Below are positions 9,830 to 20,879 of a DNA stretch of 64,000 nucleotides, one piece after another. A program made the position numbers and the translations under genes. The stretch comes from Lophius americanus (Eukaryota; Chordata; Actinopteri; Lophiiformes; Lophiidae). How positions within the stretch are numbered: position 1 is the first letter of the stretch; each line of letters begins with the position of its first letter. The stretch covers positions 117,501 to 181,500 of the forward strand of contig JBBDHG010000186.1 in assembly GCA_037951165.1 (NCBI GenBank). Reading direction: 5' to 3'. Below the pieces are notes generated by a model. That model was not told the origin of the DNA and made no database searches. It was given only the letters and a program-made list of their open reading frames with translations.

Positions 9830-10290
9830 AAAGAGGAGAAGAACTTTCTATTAATAGACGGGTGGACTTGTGGCCTGCAGATGACAGGAAGCGGCGCCCG
9901 CCATGAGGAATGCTTTTGTTATTTTCCATCCAGGCAGGAAATGAATTTCTTGTGATTCCTCAGAAACGCTGCCCGTGGGCGCGGGCGTCGCCTGGAGACG
10001 GATATAGGCGGGAGAGTCCGTTGATGTGACGCCTTCTGAGGTTCTGCTTGAAAGGTTTTGGAGACGGCGTCCAAACGACGTATTGTTCGGTGGTTTGAAG
10101 TTCCCCGCTGGAGGGCGATGAAGAACCCGGCCCTCTCTGAAGGCGCGGGACAACTTCGCTCCGTAGAAGCGGCGTTTTGATGTCCGCGGCCAGAACCTTG
10201 AGCCGTACGTATGTTGCTGGCGAGCGGGTTCTAGTATATATACGGTTCCATCCGAGCCCTAATGAGACGGACCTCATCTGGAAATCTTCA
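9830..10290. promoter_or_regulatory. CNE-like or unique GC-moderate segment
   Basis: 9890-9970 carries GCCATGAGGAATGCTTTTG and CAGGAAATGAATTTC with no repeat character. 9970-10290 is CpG-rich and open on the minus strand (9851-10153, 9960-10277) in two registers without a recognisable domain. Regulatory or anonymous unique DNA. Confidence 0.2.
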
Positions 10291-10985
10291 CCTCTCCGTC
10301 TTGATCCGATCTTCTAGTTTCGGGTCTTTCCATTGTAAAAGGATCAGGGTGGGCTTTTTGTGAAGTCCATCGCCCTGATGCTAATAAAACCAGTCCGCCC
10401 CGTACGGAGACCACGCCGCCGGTTCCGCCAGCTCTTCCTGCTGGAGTCTGGTTTGGCGCCGGTTCCCCTTGTTCTTGGACGCGGTATCAAATGCCACACG
10501 AACGCTAGAATCTGAGCAATTTTCCAAACATCTTCAACTTCCGCCGCACAGAAACGGATCCAGGAGTGCGGCAAACAAGAAAAGCGGGCCTGATGTCAAG
10601 TTCTGATTCCAAACCGTTAATGATCTAGATGAAACGGATCTTCACAGACGAGTCGCTTTGGTGTTTTCCTTCTGCGAGCGCCGCCTCTGAAGGTTGAACA
10701 CATGCCCAGACCGCGGTTTGATGAAGCAGGTATGTGGGATGGTTAAACATATTGAAGACACTAATTGCTTCTGAACACGCCGTGGAGCGGCGCTGGAGGA
10801 GGAGGCGCCGCCGGGCCTCCGGCAGAAAGGCGTTTATTCTGAGATGATCCGACAAACACGATCTCGATTACTTCCTGCGGAATCAACGTCATTCTCATTT
10901 TCAGCGGGTCGGGAGGATGGTTCTGGCCCACTGGCGATGTCAGGGTCCGTGGGGGAGGAGCCTAACTCTCAGTCCAAGTATGAGC
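10290..10985. other. Unique CpG-containing DNA, no gene established
   Basis: Several short minus-strand frames without domain hits. The part from 10710 to 10790 (AGCAGGTATGTGGG, CACTAATTGCTTCTG) looks mildly CNE-like. Confidence 0.3.
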
Positions 10986-10989
10986 CGAT

Positions 10990-11240
10990 CTTTTTTGCCA
11001 CCAAAGTCGTTCTGAGGTGTATCTTTCCATCAGAACCAGCTCCAACTCTTCCAGTGGTTCTTCTGGTGGATCAGCATCTATGATTCTATGTGGCGCCGGG
11101 GCCCAACCCCCCGTTCATCAGCGGTCCTTCCTTAGACCACTTCGGTAGGTTCTAACAACTGCAAACCAGGCTTTTCGGGAGATGTTCTGACCCAGTCGTC
11201 TGGCCATCGCAATTTGGACCTCTTCAAAGTTGCCTGCAGC
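10990..11240 (-). mobile_element. Tc1/mariner-type remnant (family A), N-terminal transposase part
   Basis: On the minus strand the order GATGGCCAGACGACTGGGTC, AGAACATCTCC, a CGGTCTGCAGT-like segment, AAGTGGTCTAAGGAAGGACC and GGTTCTGATGG corresponds to the region from the helix-turn-helix to the linker of the family-A transposase. Many indels; no open frame across it. No TIRs recognised. Confidence 0.65.
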
Positions 11241-11244
11241 TCCA

Positions 11245-11600
11245 TTCATGCTAATGCTAATGCTACCTGGGTTCATAAGCACCAAGTCTTTCTGTTCTGA
11301 GCCGATAAGCTTCCTCTATTCCTGCATCAAAGTTCTAGTGAGGCCCGGTTGTGTGGCATTTTATGACTCTGACACCGGGAGGAGAAAAGGGGAATTGGTG
11401 CTGAGGAATGAACACACGTCCGGTGGGTTCTGGCTCTGGAATTGTTGGGGGGCGCCACCACCTGTCCTGATCAGAACCCCGACCCTACTCTCTGTTTTAG
11501 CATAGCATGTTAGCGTTAGCATTCAACCCTCGTACGCAGCAAACAAGAAAACACCTAAGTTAATGGGGTTATGGGAGGGGCTTCTGAGCCGGTTCTACGG
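11245..11600. other. Non-coding spacer with TTAGC motifs
   Basis: Short GCTAATGCTAATGCTA cluster at about 11248-11266 and a TTAGC cluster near 11500-11522. No gene; the plus-strand frame 11230-11505 is unsupported. Confidence 0.4.
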
Positions 11601-11965
11601 GACCTCATGGGCCACTACGGACCCATAATGCGCAGAAGTTTCTGCCCCGAGTTCTGACCATGTTCAGACTTAAACGGGACCTCATCAGTCCCTCGGGTGT
11701 CAACAGCCTTCTCCCTCTGGTCAGCGATCCGGTCCGCATCAAAGACCCCACGGCGCTGGCTGTTAACGTGTTTTGGGCCCACGAGCCAACGAGGTGGTTC
11801 CGTCCACCAAGATCACAGAGTCGGCGCTGCAGAGCCTCCGTCATCCATCGGCGAGCGCGAGCAAACGTTGGGGCAGGCAGACGGTCGGTGGGTCCATCGC
11901 TAATATCTCGGGGCATCAGCAGCTCTTCCAGAAGCGGAACTAACAAGTTAAGCCCAAACATTGGG
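11600..11965. other. GC-rich segment with open frames on both strands
   Basis: A 118-codon minus-strand frame (11605-11961) overlaps a 117-codon plus-strand frame (11660-12013). Neither has a recognisable domain or consensus splice boundaries. Could be a decayed mobile element or a CpG-rich regulatory stretch; I cannot decide. Confidence 0.25.
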
Positions 11966-11969
11966 TTTG

Positions 11970-12000
11970 CATGGCGGCGGCGGCGGCGGGGGCGTTGGCG
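11970..12000. repeat. Short (GGC)n
   Basis: GGC triplet run followed by GGGGGCGTTGGCG, directly before the (GT)n array. Confidence 0.8.
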
Positions 12001-12017
12001 AGGGGGGATCTGATGAA

Positions 12018-12018
<1 letters not shown>

Positions 12019-12101
<83 letters not shown>

Positions 12102-12127
12102 TGTGTGTGTGTGTGTGGGTGTGTGTG
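12019..12127. repeat. (GT)n microsatellite
   Basis: About 54 dinucleotides with few interruptions (GTTT near 12027, CTGT near 12101, GGGT near 12117). Potential Z-DNA. Confidence 0.97.
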
Positions 12128-12164
12128 AAATAGGGGGCATGTATTTATCAAACAGAGACGGTCG

Positions 12165-12465
12165 GTCAATATTGGGGTATGGAGAGAGAGAGGCTTACGC
12201 TCAAACATCACAGCGCCGGTTAGCGGGCCCCGGCGTTTCCCCAGGCCCGGATCGCCATTTCTCATTTGTTGCATTAGCAGGAAAGACGGCGCACAAATAA
12301 AAATTTCCCTGAGCAATGGAGGATCTTTGCATACAGAACAAGGCTGTGTGTAATTTCCAGCCGGGCGAGAGGGGAAATGAAAGTGAACGAGGGGAGAGAG
12401 AAATATGCGGCGCCACCAGCGCCGCGGACCCGTTCAGGAAAACACATTTAGGAAATTAGCATTTT
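12165..12465. promoter_or_regulatory. CNE-like block
   Basis: Dense unique sequence with balanced composition: GCGCCGGTTAGCGGGCC, TTTCTCATTTGTTGCATTAG, GCACAAATAAAAATTTCCC, GATCTTTGCATACAG and AGAGAAATATGCGGCGCC. No repeats. The short minus-strand frame 12201-12416 is unsupported. Strong CNE texture. Confidence 0.4.
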
Positions 12466-12478
12466 AGAAATAGTGCCG

Positions 12479-13030
12479 TTTTTTTTTTTTTTTGGATGAT
12501 GTCATCATCGGTTTTAATATGAGAAGAAAAGATGAAAGTAAAGTTGAAATAAAAACACAGATTTGTGTTTAAAGAGAAAGAAAACAACAAAAACAACAAA
12601 CAAATAAATAAATAAACAAATAAAAAATCCTAGAAAGATGAACCATTAAATAAACTAACAAAATCAAAAACAGTAAATGTGTATAAAATAAATTTAAAAG
12701 AATTAATTAATTAATTAATTAAAAAAACAAATAAATAAATGAATAAATAAACATTCCCACATGGCGAAAGTAAAAGCTGACAAAATATCAACAAAACAAT
12801 TAAACACAAATAAATCAGGACATTTATGAGACATTTTAATAAAGACGTTAATTCAAATAAATCAATGTTACCACAGATACTTCAAAGAAAAACAGAAATA
12901 AAGTAAATATAAACCACAATAAATTAAAATAGATATATAAGAAATAAACCGTGATAAAAGTGATCAAATATAAAATTCATATTTTGAGAAAAAAGTGAAA
13001 TCATTTTTAAGTTTTTGGAAATAAGGCGTT
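12479..13030. other. AT-rich low-complexity DNA
   Basis: T-run at about 12479-12494, AAAC/AAATA-rich stretches and an (AATT)n patch near 12699-12720. No gene. Confidence 0.6.
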
Positions 13031-13034
13031 TAAA

Positions 13035-13525
13035 CCGCGTGTCACCTTGAGAGGTCGGAGGTCAACTTTTCAACATAATGTGATGATACGGCTGGTTTTC
13101 ATTCACGCCTTCGAGGTCACCTGGAGGTCATACAAAAACGTTCAGGTCAGAACTAAGAACAAGAGAAGGATTCCCTCCCTCAGACGTGAAGGTTCTTCTG
13201 GACACGTTTCTGAATGTGGACCCGTCAGCGCTGGGAGTCACTCCTGATTATTGAGGAGAGGAATAAAAGCTTTCTCCCTCGTCACTCCTGGCCTCAAACA
13301 GACTTTTATTCGCTCTTCATTTTTTTTTATTGGCCGTTTCTCTTCGGTGCCGATGGCGGCCACCTGCGTTTTCACGCGGGCGAGCGAGCAGATGCGGGAG
13401 AACGACTTCAGCGAACAAATCACAGCTGAGACGTGGCGAGAAATCAAAGCGCTGAAGAGACTGTCGGCGCCGCAGCATAGAGGAAGAACAAACCAAACGT
13501 CTCAGACGTCTTCCAGCGGACTGAG
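13035..13525. promoter_or_regulatory. Unique segment, weakly CNE-like
   Basis: Overlapping short frames on both strands between 13214 and 13544 without any domain. The sequence is unique and moderately CpG-rich, including GCGGGCGAGCGAGCAGATGC near 13376. Confidence 0.22.
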
Positions 13526-13528
13526 ATG

Positions 13529-13894
13529 CAGTCTGTGAGGTCATCAGTCTGTGAAGTCATCGGTCTGTGAGGTCATCAGTATGTGAGGTCATCGGTCTGT
13601 GAGGTCATCAGTATGTGAGGTCATCAGTCAGTGAAGTCATCGGTACGTGAGGTCATCGGTATGTGAGGTCATCGGTCTGTGAGGTCATCAGTCTGTGAGG
13701 TCATTGGTCTGTGAGGTCATCAGTCTGTGAGGTCATGGGTCTGTGAGGTCATCAGTCTGTGAGATCATCGGTCTGTGAGGTCATCGGTATGTGAGGTTAT
13801 CAGTATGTGAGGTCATCGGTCTGTGAGGTCATCAGTATGTGAGGTCATCAGTCAGTGAAGTCATCGGTACGTGAGGTCATCAGTATGTGAGGTC
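13529..13894. repeat. 16-bp minisatellite with an AGGTCA half-site in most units
   Basis: About 23 tandem copies of CAGTCTGTGAGGTCAT with variants CGGT and AGTAT. Most units keep GTGAGGTCAT, which contains AGGTCA (nuclear-receptor half-site) within TGAGGTCA (CRE-like). A block near 13582-13660 recurs near 13800-13885. No frame of note. Confidence 0.93.
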
Positions 13895-13899
13895 ACGAT

Positions 13900-14660
13900 A
13901 AAAAAAAACCCATCTGTCAGTCAAGACGTTTGATGGAAATGACCAAAGACCCGCCCACTCTAGACAGGAAGTCGTCACGTTGTTGCTGAAGATGTTTAGA
14001 TACAACAAAGTCGGGTTATACTTTGAAGTTCTGGTTGCAGGAACTTAATTTTATTTATTATTTTTTGATCTTCATTGGGGGCGGGTTGAGTCCGTTTCAT
14101 TCGTAGATAGAACTTTTTGGGTCTCTGTATTATTATGGTATGTTTTTTCTTTGGCTTGATAGAATTGCTGTTTTGATCGTATTTTTATAGTTTTGCCGAT
14201 GTGTGGGCTAGCTACATGTGCTGTATCTGCTAATTGGTTAGCAAGCCCTTTTTTTATTCTTTCTGAAAAGTAAGAATAAACGCTAATGCTATGCTAACGG
14301 CGGTAACGCGGAACTGGGGAGCTAAGATTTTTATCGCGCTACATGAAAAATTAGCATCACATTCGGAGTAATTGCTGGATAAAACTAGTTCTATTCCAGG
14401 TTTCACTTTTCCCCAAGTAACATGAAGGAAACTGAAAGAATAAAGTCACATATAAATATTTTATATATAATTGTTGTTTTTTTTAAATGTTTGATTGAAG
14501 CCGAACAGGAAGTCAAGAAAACTCCTTTTAAGCAGCTGTCATGTGACCTTTAAATGAGAAAACAACTTCCTGTCAGCCTCCGTGAGCGTTTTTCCACCTT
14601 TGATTAGTATTATTAATATTATTAATATTATTATAACCTAACGATAAACGTTATAATCAG
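13900..14660. other. Non-coding AT-rich spacer
   Basis: Scattered TTAGC motifs (14205-14300) and a TATTAATATTATTAATATTA patch near 14608. No gene or named element. Confidence 0.45.
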
Positions 14661-14768
14661 TATTTATCACACTATAAATGGAGGCGAGTGGGAGAACGTG
14701 AAAGAATCCACGCCACCTCCAGCATCAGGAATGTTTGAGAAGTAGCCCGCCGCCATCGCTGGAACTCG

Positions 14769-14774
<6 letters not shown>

Positions 14775-14814
<40 letters not shown>

Positions 14815-14839
14815 CTCTCTCTCTCGCTCTCTCTCTCTC
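14775..14839. repeat. (CT)n microsatellite
   Basis: About 32 dinucleotides with two CG interruptions near 14812 and 14826. The Arg/Glu frame on the minus strand is an artefact. Confidence 0.97.
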
Positions 14840-15395
14840 CTGTCACGCCAAATTGTGTTTTACAGCATCTGCTCATTATAGATGGCCGACATGATGGATC
14901 TGGTCATAATATTAATGTAAGACTGACACGGCAGCGGCATGAATCATGGCCGGCTTTATTTCAAAGGCGGCGTCTCATTGGCCGACCACTAAAAAGTGAT
15001 CTATAAATGTCAGCGAATGGCAGCCGTAAAGCGGCGTGAGGTACGTTTGATGGTGCGACTCCCCCGTTATCAACCCGCCGTTATTTACTCCTGCGTCCTC
15101 TTCCTGTCACGGCGGCGGTGGGTCGGAACCTTATGTCTTGTTCAGGTGCAGCTTCAGCAGAGGGGGGCAGCGAGAAGGTACGACCGCGCAGGAAAAAGGA
15201 TGTTCTCTCATATGGAGGCCCGGCCGTCGGCTACGGAAGCCCAGGGATGACTTTAAATTGAAAGCATTCAATCACATTGAAATTTAATTTCCCATATGTG
15301 TGCATGATGTATGACGAGGTTTTATGACCATTCTTCTGGAGACATGAGGGCGTCAGTGTTGGAATTCTTCATAGCAGGAGAAAACGGTTTGAAAA
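14840..15395. promoter_or_regulatory. Strong CNE-like block
   Basis: Long unique stretch with clustered motifs: CTCATTATAGATGGCCGACA, GGTCATAATATTAATG, CATGAATCATGG, ACTAAAAAGTGATC and CCGTTATTTACTCC. Further right are TTTAAATTGAAAGCATTCAA and CCCATATGTGTGCATG. A 64-bp (CT)n array abuts it. No coding support (plus frame 14996-15250 only). The texture is that of an ultraconserved-type enhancer. Confidence 0.45.
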
Positions 15396-15399
15396 ACAC

Positions 15400-16180
15400 A
15401 AAAAACCTCAGAACTTTAAGATTTTTTTTTTTCTCTTTTTTTTTAAATGTATGTTTCCTCATCGCTCTCTGATCTCATTTCATCTCTTCTTCATCTGCTG
15501 CCACTCAAACCAAAATTTAATTAAGATATTCGAATAAAAAGTATTTAAAAAATATCGATAAAAATTTTTTTTTTTTTAAATCTGAACAAATTCAATAAAA
15601 AGAGGAAAAAAAAGGTTTATATAAAATAAGATATATAATTATATTTACTCGTTGAGAAAAAAAAACATTTACTAAACAAAGAGTAATTCAATCATTTTGA
15701 AAAAATGAAGGACTTTGCCAAACAAGGTCTTAGCAACAACCGCGCTAATTTCGCGTGAATGCTAGCTTGGATCAATCGCGCTAATAACGCGTAACCGCAA
15801 ATTTTTCTCTTGAGTTAAAAAATGAATTTGTGACACTTCGTGTCTTTGCGTTGATTTTGTACGTAATTTCTCAGCGTTCAGCGTAAACATGCTAACTATA
15901 GTTAGCTACATGCAGCTAATGTCACATATTCCATAATCTGTATCAGAAAATCGCCACAACTCTTTCTTTCAGTGAAATTTATTTATAAACCTCGAGCTTG
16001 AAGAAAAACAATTTTTAGTTACTAAAACTAAAATAATCTTCTTTAAAAAAACTTAAAGTAGAAATTTGAGTTTAAGCGACAAAAAACTTCCTGCAGCGTT
16101 TATCAAGCGAAATAATGCAAAATCTAAATATTATACATTTTCTGCTGCAGTCATGCATTAAATGAAGTGGAGCCAGAAAC
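15400..16180. other. AT-rich spacer
   Basis: T-runs and A-runs, with GCTAA/GCGCTAAT motifs near 15740-15920. No gene. Confidence 0.55.
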
Positions 16181-16182
16181 CA

Positions 16183-16614
16183 ATCAGCCAAAACAATAAA
16201 ACCCCCTTTCTATTATTGATAATAATACATTTAATTTATAATGCACTTTACATTTGGATCAATGAACCTTCTACGTTTTCAGAAACTCTCCTGTCGGATA
16301 GGAAAAAGTGACTCCAGCATCTCGACGTTCCCATAACTCTGTCACCGGTTCACCGGTTGACATTCTTACCAACCACTGCAGATCAGCAACAACCAACAAG
16401 ACTTGGCGTTCAGGACTTGTTCTGACCCAGTTGTGTAGAATTCAGATTCTAACGTTCTAATCGACCGTTTTTCCTGCTTCCGACACCGACTTTAGGACGA
16501 AACGTTGAATTTGCTGCCCGTTACGGTTTATTCCATCTACCGACAAATAAATACGGCGGTAGAATAATGTTATTACACACATGGCGGTGGTTATAATGTT
16601 ATGGCTGATCAGTG
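16183..16614 (-). mobile_element. Internally deleted Tc1/mariner-type element (family A) with both ends
   Basis: The left end ATCAGCCAAAACAATAAAAC and the right end, read in reverse as ATCAGCCATAACATTATAAC, form imperfect TIRs. The interior keeps the transposase helix-turn-helix zone (CTGGGTCAGAACAAG on the minus strand). It lacks most of the catalytic domain and holds a foreign AT-rich piece at 16210-16262. Non-autonomous. The left-end variant is shared with the copy at 58065. Confidence 0.7.
16210..16262. repeat. Short repeat AATACATTTAATTTATAATGC
   Basis: ATAATACATTTAATTTATAA then GCACTTTACATTTGGATCAA. Its halves recur at 33722-33748 and 35602-35640, so this is a small dispersed sequence or the end of a larger element. 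Confidence 0.5.
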
Positions 16615-16770
16615 TAATTCTTCCTGAGTCCGTTTTTTAGAGTCTGTAAAAACGGATCCGGCCTGAAACGTTCAATAAATCTGCAGCAGGTCAAACTCCG
16701 CTCCTACTTGCTGCCCAAACCTCCAGACCTCGACTATCCAACGTTCAGGGTTTCCTCATGAGGCCTTAAA
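16615..16770. other. Non-coding spacer
   Basis: Unique DNA between a transposon relic and a CNE-like block. No features. Confidence 0.35.
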
Positions 16771-16774
16771 GGAG

Positions 16775-17240
16775 AAATATAAGGAGGAGCAGAGAAGAAA
16801 CGGGAGGCGCTGAGCTCGGATCGTTAAAGAGAAGTGCGGTGAAATCGGCGGCGAGGACTTCACGCGCAGCTCGTCTCCCATTGGCTGTTTGTGTGTGACG
16901 GCGTGAGTCGGATGAAGGTCAGTAATCACTAGGACTTAAGTGGTCAAGTGTTAGACGTGCGAGAACAAATCCCGTCCTGCACGACCGGCCCGGATTCCTC
17001 CGCCGCGCCGCCGCAGATGAAAACAATCTGATGCGGTTCCATGACAGCGGTGTAAATTACGAGGAGGTGATGGTATGTAGTCTGTAATCACACATCATCC
17101 GCCCTCAACCTCCTTCCTCTTCCTCACTCCCAGGCCTCCTCCTTCTGCAGCTCTCCTCGCCGCCGCCGCTGCGGCGTTAGATTCCAGCTGGTGCTGTTAG
17201 GAAGGCGACTGCTGCACCCTACAGTTTAAAGTCTGTCTCA
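16775..17240. promoter_or_regulatory. CNE-like block with paired NK2-type sites
   Basis: CTTAAGTGGTCAAGTG at 16935-16950 holds TTAAGTG (16936-16942) and TCAAGTG (16944-16950), two NK2-family cores one base apart. Also AGTAATCACTAGG, GATGAAAACAATCTGATGCG and GTGTAAATTACGAGG. Unique and CpG-containing, ending in a CGCCGCCGC run near 17160. No coding evidence. Confidence 0.38.
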
Positions 17241-19727
17241 TCCTGCAGCTTCTCAGCACTGAATGATAAAAATCACCAACATTTCCACTTAAAACACAGA
17301 ATTTTGCCCTTTTTTACCTTTTTATTGCAAAAAATATAGATTTTAGTTAAACCAGCAGGAAGGACTGAAGGATTCGACACTTTTATAACCGACTATTTTC
17401 ATTTGATGATGTTTAAATGACTCTTTAAAGGATTATTCTGTATAATTTTTTGGCATTTTTCTACCTTCATGATCAAATTTTGTCTAACTTGCACTAAATA
17501 ATAAATTATATGCATCATTTTTAACCTCTGGGCTTTTTTCACATCCACTGTCAGGAAATAGTCTTTAAAATGCTGTAAAATATAATCTCATAACCATAAA
17601 ACATTCATTATTTCCTGGGTTTTAAACCTTTACAGTGCAAGACATGTCGATAATAGGAAATAAACAAGATTTAGATTCATTATTATACTTCCTTCAGTAC
17701 TAATAAAAAAAAAATTTGATAAAAAAAAAAAAGACCTTTAGAAAATATTTTCATTGTGTAAACTCCAAAATTACTAGAAAGAGGAAAAATATTTGTAAAT
17801 ATAATCAAATAGCATAGTTCTGAACAACTACATTTCTTAAAAACTAGCATAAGATATTAATTGACCTTAAAACTAGAACAAAAATGCCAAAATTGAAGCA
17901 AGTTTTTTTTTATTACCAAAAACTGAAACTAGAATCTAGACATAAAGGATTTAACAGTTAAAGAAATGAAATACAATATTAAACAAATCTTTTAAAAATC
18001 ATCAGAAATATAAGTGTATTTTGTCATAAATAACAAATGTTATATTTAGTATTTCGTGTTAAAACAGAATAACGGTGTGTAATGTGTGTGTAATGTGTGT
18101 GTAGTGATGTATAACACAGCATCATCAGCGTATAGAGTGACGTTTCGCGGAAGCGTCCAATATAAATAATGGATTAACTCATGAAAAACATGCTCAATAA
18201 TGCTCGTCGTGTTCTGTACATGATAAAATTCCTTTTTTTGCTGGGTAGAAAATACATTTTTTTATTTCTACACTCTAAAAAAAATTAATTTCATAAAATT
18301 ATAGAACCTTGTATTTTTGTCTCAAATGTAAAATTATCTGGTCAAAAAATGATTTTCTTTAGACTATTAATCTAATTTTAAGGAAATATTGTATTAATAA
18401 GGTATTCCAGCTAATATTGAGCAGATTTAACCGGAAATTTAGATTTTTAAAAATGCAAAAATAAGAAATAGGAATGCTTGTAGTTCCTCAATTTAAGACA
18501 AAATCTTTTTCTTTTCTTTTTTAAAATAAGATTTATTTTGTATCAAACGATGGAATAGATTCTTAAAATCATCTTAATACCGAGACTAAAATACTAATTT
18601 TATCTTACTTTATCTTAAATAACTGAGTTTTATATGACTGACACAAAACATCTAAAATCAACAAATCTAATAAATGATAAATTGATACCAATTAAAGTTT
18701 GTTTTGCACATCAGTGAGTTTTATGCCGTTTTAATCCATTATTTATAATCGACCCTTTAGTAGGAAATAACTCTGTATGCCGATGATGTTGTTTTATACA
18801 TCGCACCTCTTCTTCCCAATGATCGCTTCTTAAAGTCCCACGACGTTTTCTTGTTTTGATTGTTTGAATGCTAAAAAGAAATACAAATACTTTACTTTAA
18901 TAAAAACTCACTTGTTTTATTTTTACTAGAATTAACCAGAAACAAAGGATTAAAGTATAGATTGTTACAGTGAGTATTAATCAAGCTTTTTAATTATTTT
19001 CAAATGTTTAAGTTAAGTTTATTAACACCACTTGCTGAACGTTTACACACTTTGTCTGTTTTTCGTTTATTCTTTCACGAACGTTCCATTTGCGGCTTGT
19101 AGTTTTTCTTTCTTTCTTTTTTAATAAAACATCATTTATGAGCATATTTGGCTTCTAACTGGGATTTACTCTGTTTGCCGTCTCGTGTCCCGCCTCCTCA
19201 TCCTTCTCTCCGTTGATAATTTAATTCATTGCTCTGAAACGATTTATTTAAATTTGCACACAACAAAAAAAAAAGAAAAGAAAAAAAGTCAATATCATCG
19301 CTGGGAAAACTAATATTTCACTGTTTGGTGAAGTTATGAATGCAAACAATAAAACTGAGAGAGAAATGACTCGGCGTGTCACTCTGGTCCCTCCCCCTCT
19401 GACGGATGGCTCGTCTTTTAGCGAGGATGACATATTGATTTAAAAATTATTCATGATGCCGTTAATTTATTTGTCTTCAATGCTGCATAAACACAATCCC
19501 TATTATTATTATTATTGTTGTTGTTATTATTATTTTTGAGGCGTCAGGAATAAAATATGATCACATTAGTTTTCATAAATCTGACCCGGCGCTAATTAGG
19601 AGCATTTATTTAACTCGAAATGAGAGGAAGATGCCGCTCTCTTCATCTTCGTGACCTTTGACCTTTTGAAAAAACGAAACCTGTCTGGAACATTTGATGC
19701 AGTTTAATCGTGTGAACGAACCTGAAT

Positions 19728-19730
<3 letters not shown>
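17240..19730. other. AT-rich desert, 2.5 kb
   Basis: Only A/T-rich DNA with homopolymer runs, a small GTGTGTAATGTGTGTGTAAT patch near 18075, an (ATT)n/(GTT)n patch at 19503-19536 and no frame above 61 codons. 19140-19620 is less AT-rich and holds nothing recognisable. Confidence 0.6.
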
Positions 19731-19731
<1 letters not shown>

Positions 19732-19774
<43 letters not shown>

Positions 19775-19889
19775 ACACATACACACAAACACACACACAA
19801 ACACACACACACACACACACACATACACATACATACACATAAACAAACAAACACACACACACACATACACACACACATGCACATACACC

Positions 19890-19928
<39 letters not shown>

Positions 19929-20082
19929 ACAAACACATACACACACACACAAACACACACATATACACGCACAAACACACACAAACAAACACACACAAAA
20001 AAACACACATGCACACACACGCATGCACGCACAAACTCACACATACATAAACACACACACACATAAACACACACACATACAT

Positions 20083-20123
<41 letters not shown>

Positions 20124-20124
20124 T

Positions 20125-20161
<37 letters not shown>

Positions 20162-20198
20162 TAAACTCACACATACATAAACACACACACACACACAC
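19732..20198. repeat. Compound (CA)n microsatellite, 467 bp
   Basis: CA dinucleotides interrupted regularly by CATACA, AAACA and CATACATAAACA modules. The module CATACATAAACACACAC repeats at least five times in the right third. Four overlapping frames (Cys/Val-rich on minus, His/Thr-rich on plus) are artefacts. Confidence 0.97.
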
Positions 20199-20199
20199 T

Positions 20200-20590
20200 T
20201 TTTTTCAATGGAGCCACAAACATAAAACATGACCTCAGCACTTTTGTTTTGTTTATTTTCTGCACCTCTTGCCACCAATAAAACTTTATATTATGTTTGT
20301 TTTTGCTTCTGTGATAATTTTCAGTCGTTTTAGCTGATTTTTGACTCTTTGACCTTCATCATGAGGAATTATGCAGGACTGAAAAGTCAGACTAAACTCT
20401 TAAAAAGAAGATTATTCAACGACGTCATATTGATATAATTCTATCTTCCACTTGTTGTTTTTGCATCTTTTATCATCTTATCCTATAAATTCATCTTTTA
20501 GTTCCCCAGAAATAAAATGACAGAAAGAAACAATAATGGGAGAACGTCCTGAAGTCATGTGATCAAGAACAAAGACATTATTAAATGTTG
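20200..20590. other. Non-coding spacer
   Basis: AT-rich, no feature. Confidence 0.45.
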
Positions 20591-20593
20591 CCT

Positions 20594-20819
20594 TTAAAGG
20601 TGCAGTGTCTCAATTGAAGGGTCACCGTTCTGATTAAATATTTTATGAGTCGGACCCTCCAAAACAAGATGACCCCCCCCCCAAAAAAAACATTGTTTTG
20701 ACCGTTGAGAGCCGCCGTATAATCTTGGATAGCGAGGGTGTTAGCTTAGCTGCGGTATCGGTTTCAGTCTGGACCTTCACCTCTAAATGCTACTAAAATT
20801 TTGCGGACTGCACCTTTAA
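20594..20819. mobile_element. Small TIR element (MITE-like), about 226 bp
   Basis: TTAAAGGTGCAGT at the left end is exactly complementary to ACTGCACCTTTAA at the right end (13-bp TIRs). The interior is unique and non-coding, with a C-run near 20672. Superfamily not determined; target duplication unclear. Confidence 0.65.
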
Positions 20820-20879
20820 GTTAGAAAAACCTCATCAGTCTCATCGGATTTACGTATTTAACTATTCCTGCAGTTTATA

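Noticed and set aside
11948..12316. 122-codon His/Thr frame
   Set aside because: Antisense of the (GT)n array plus flanks.
19606..20278. Cys/Val-rich and His/Thr-rich frames of about 106-183 codons
   Set aside because: Translations of the compound (CA)n array in every frame.
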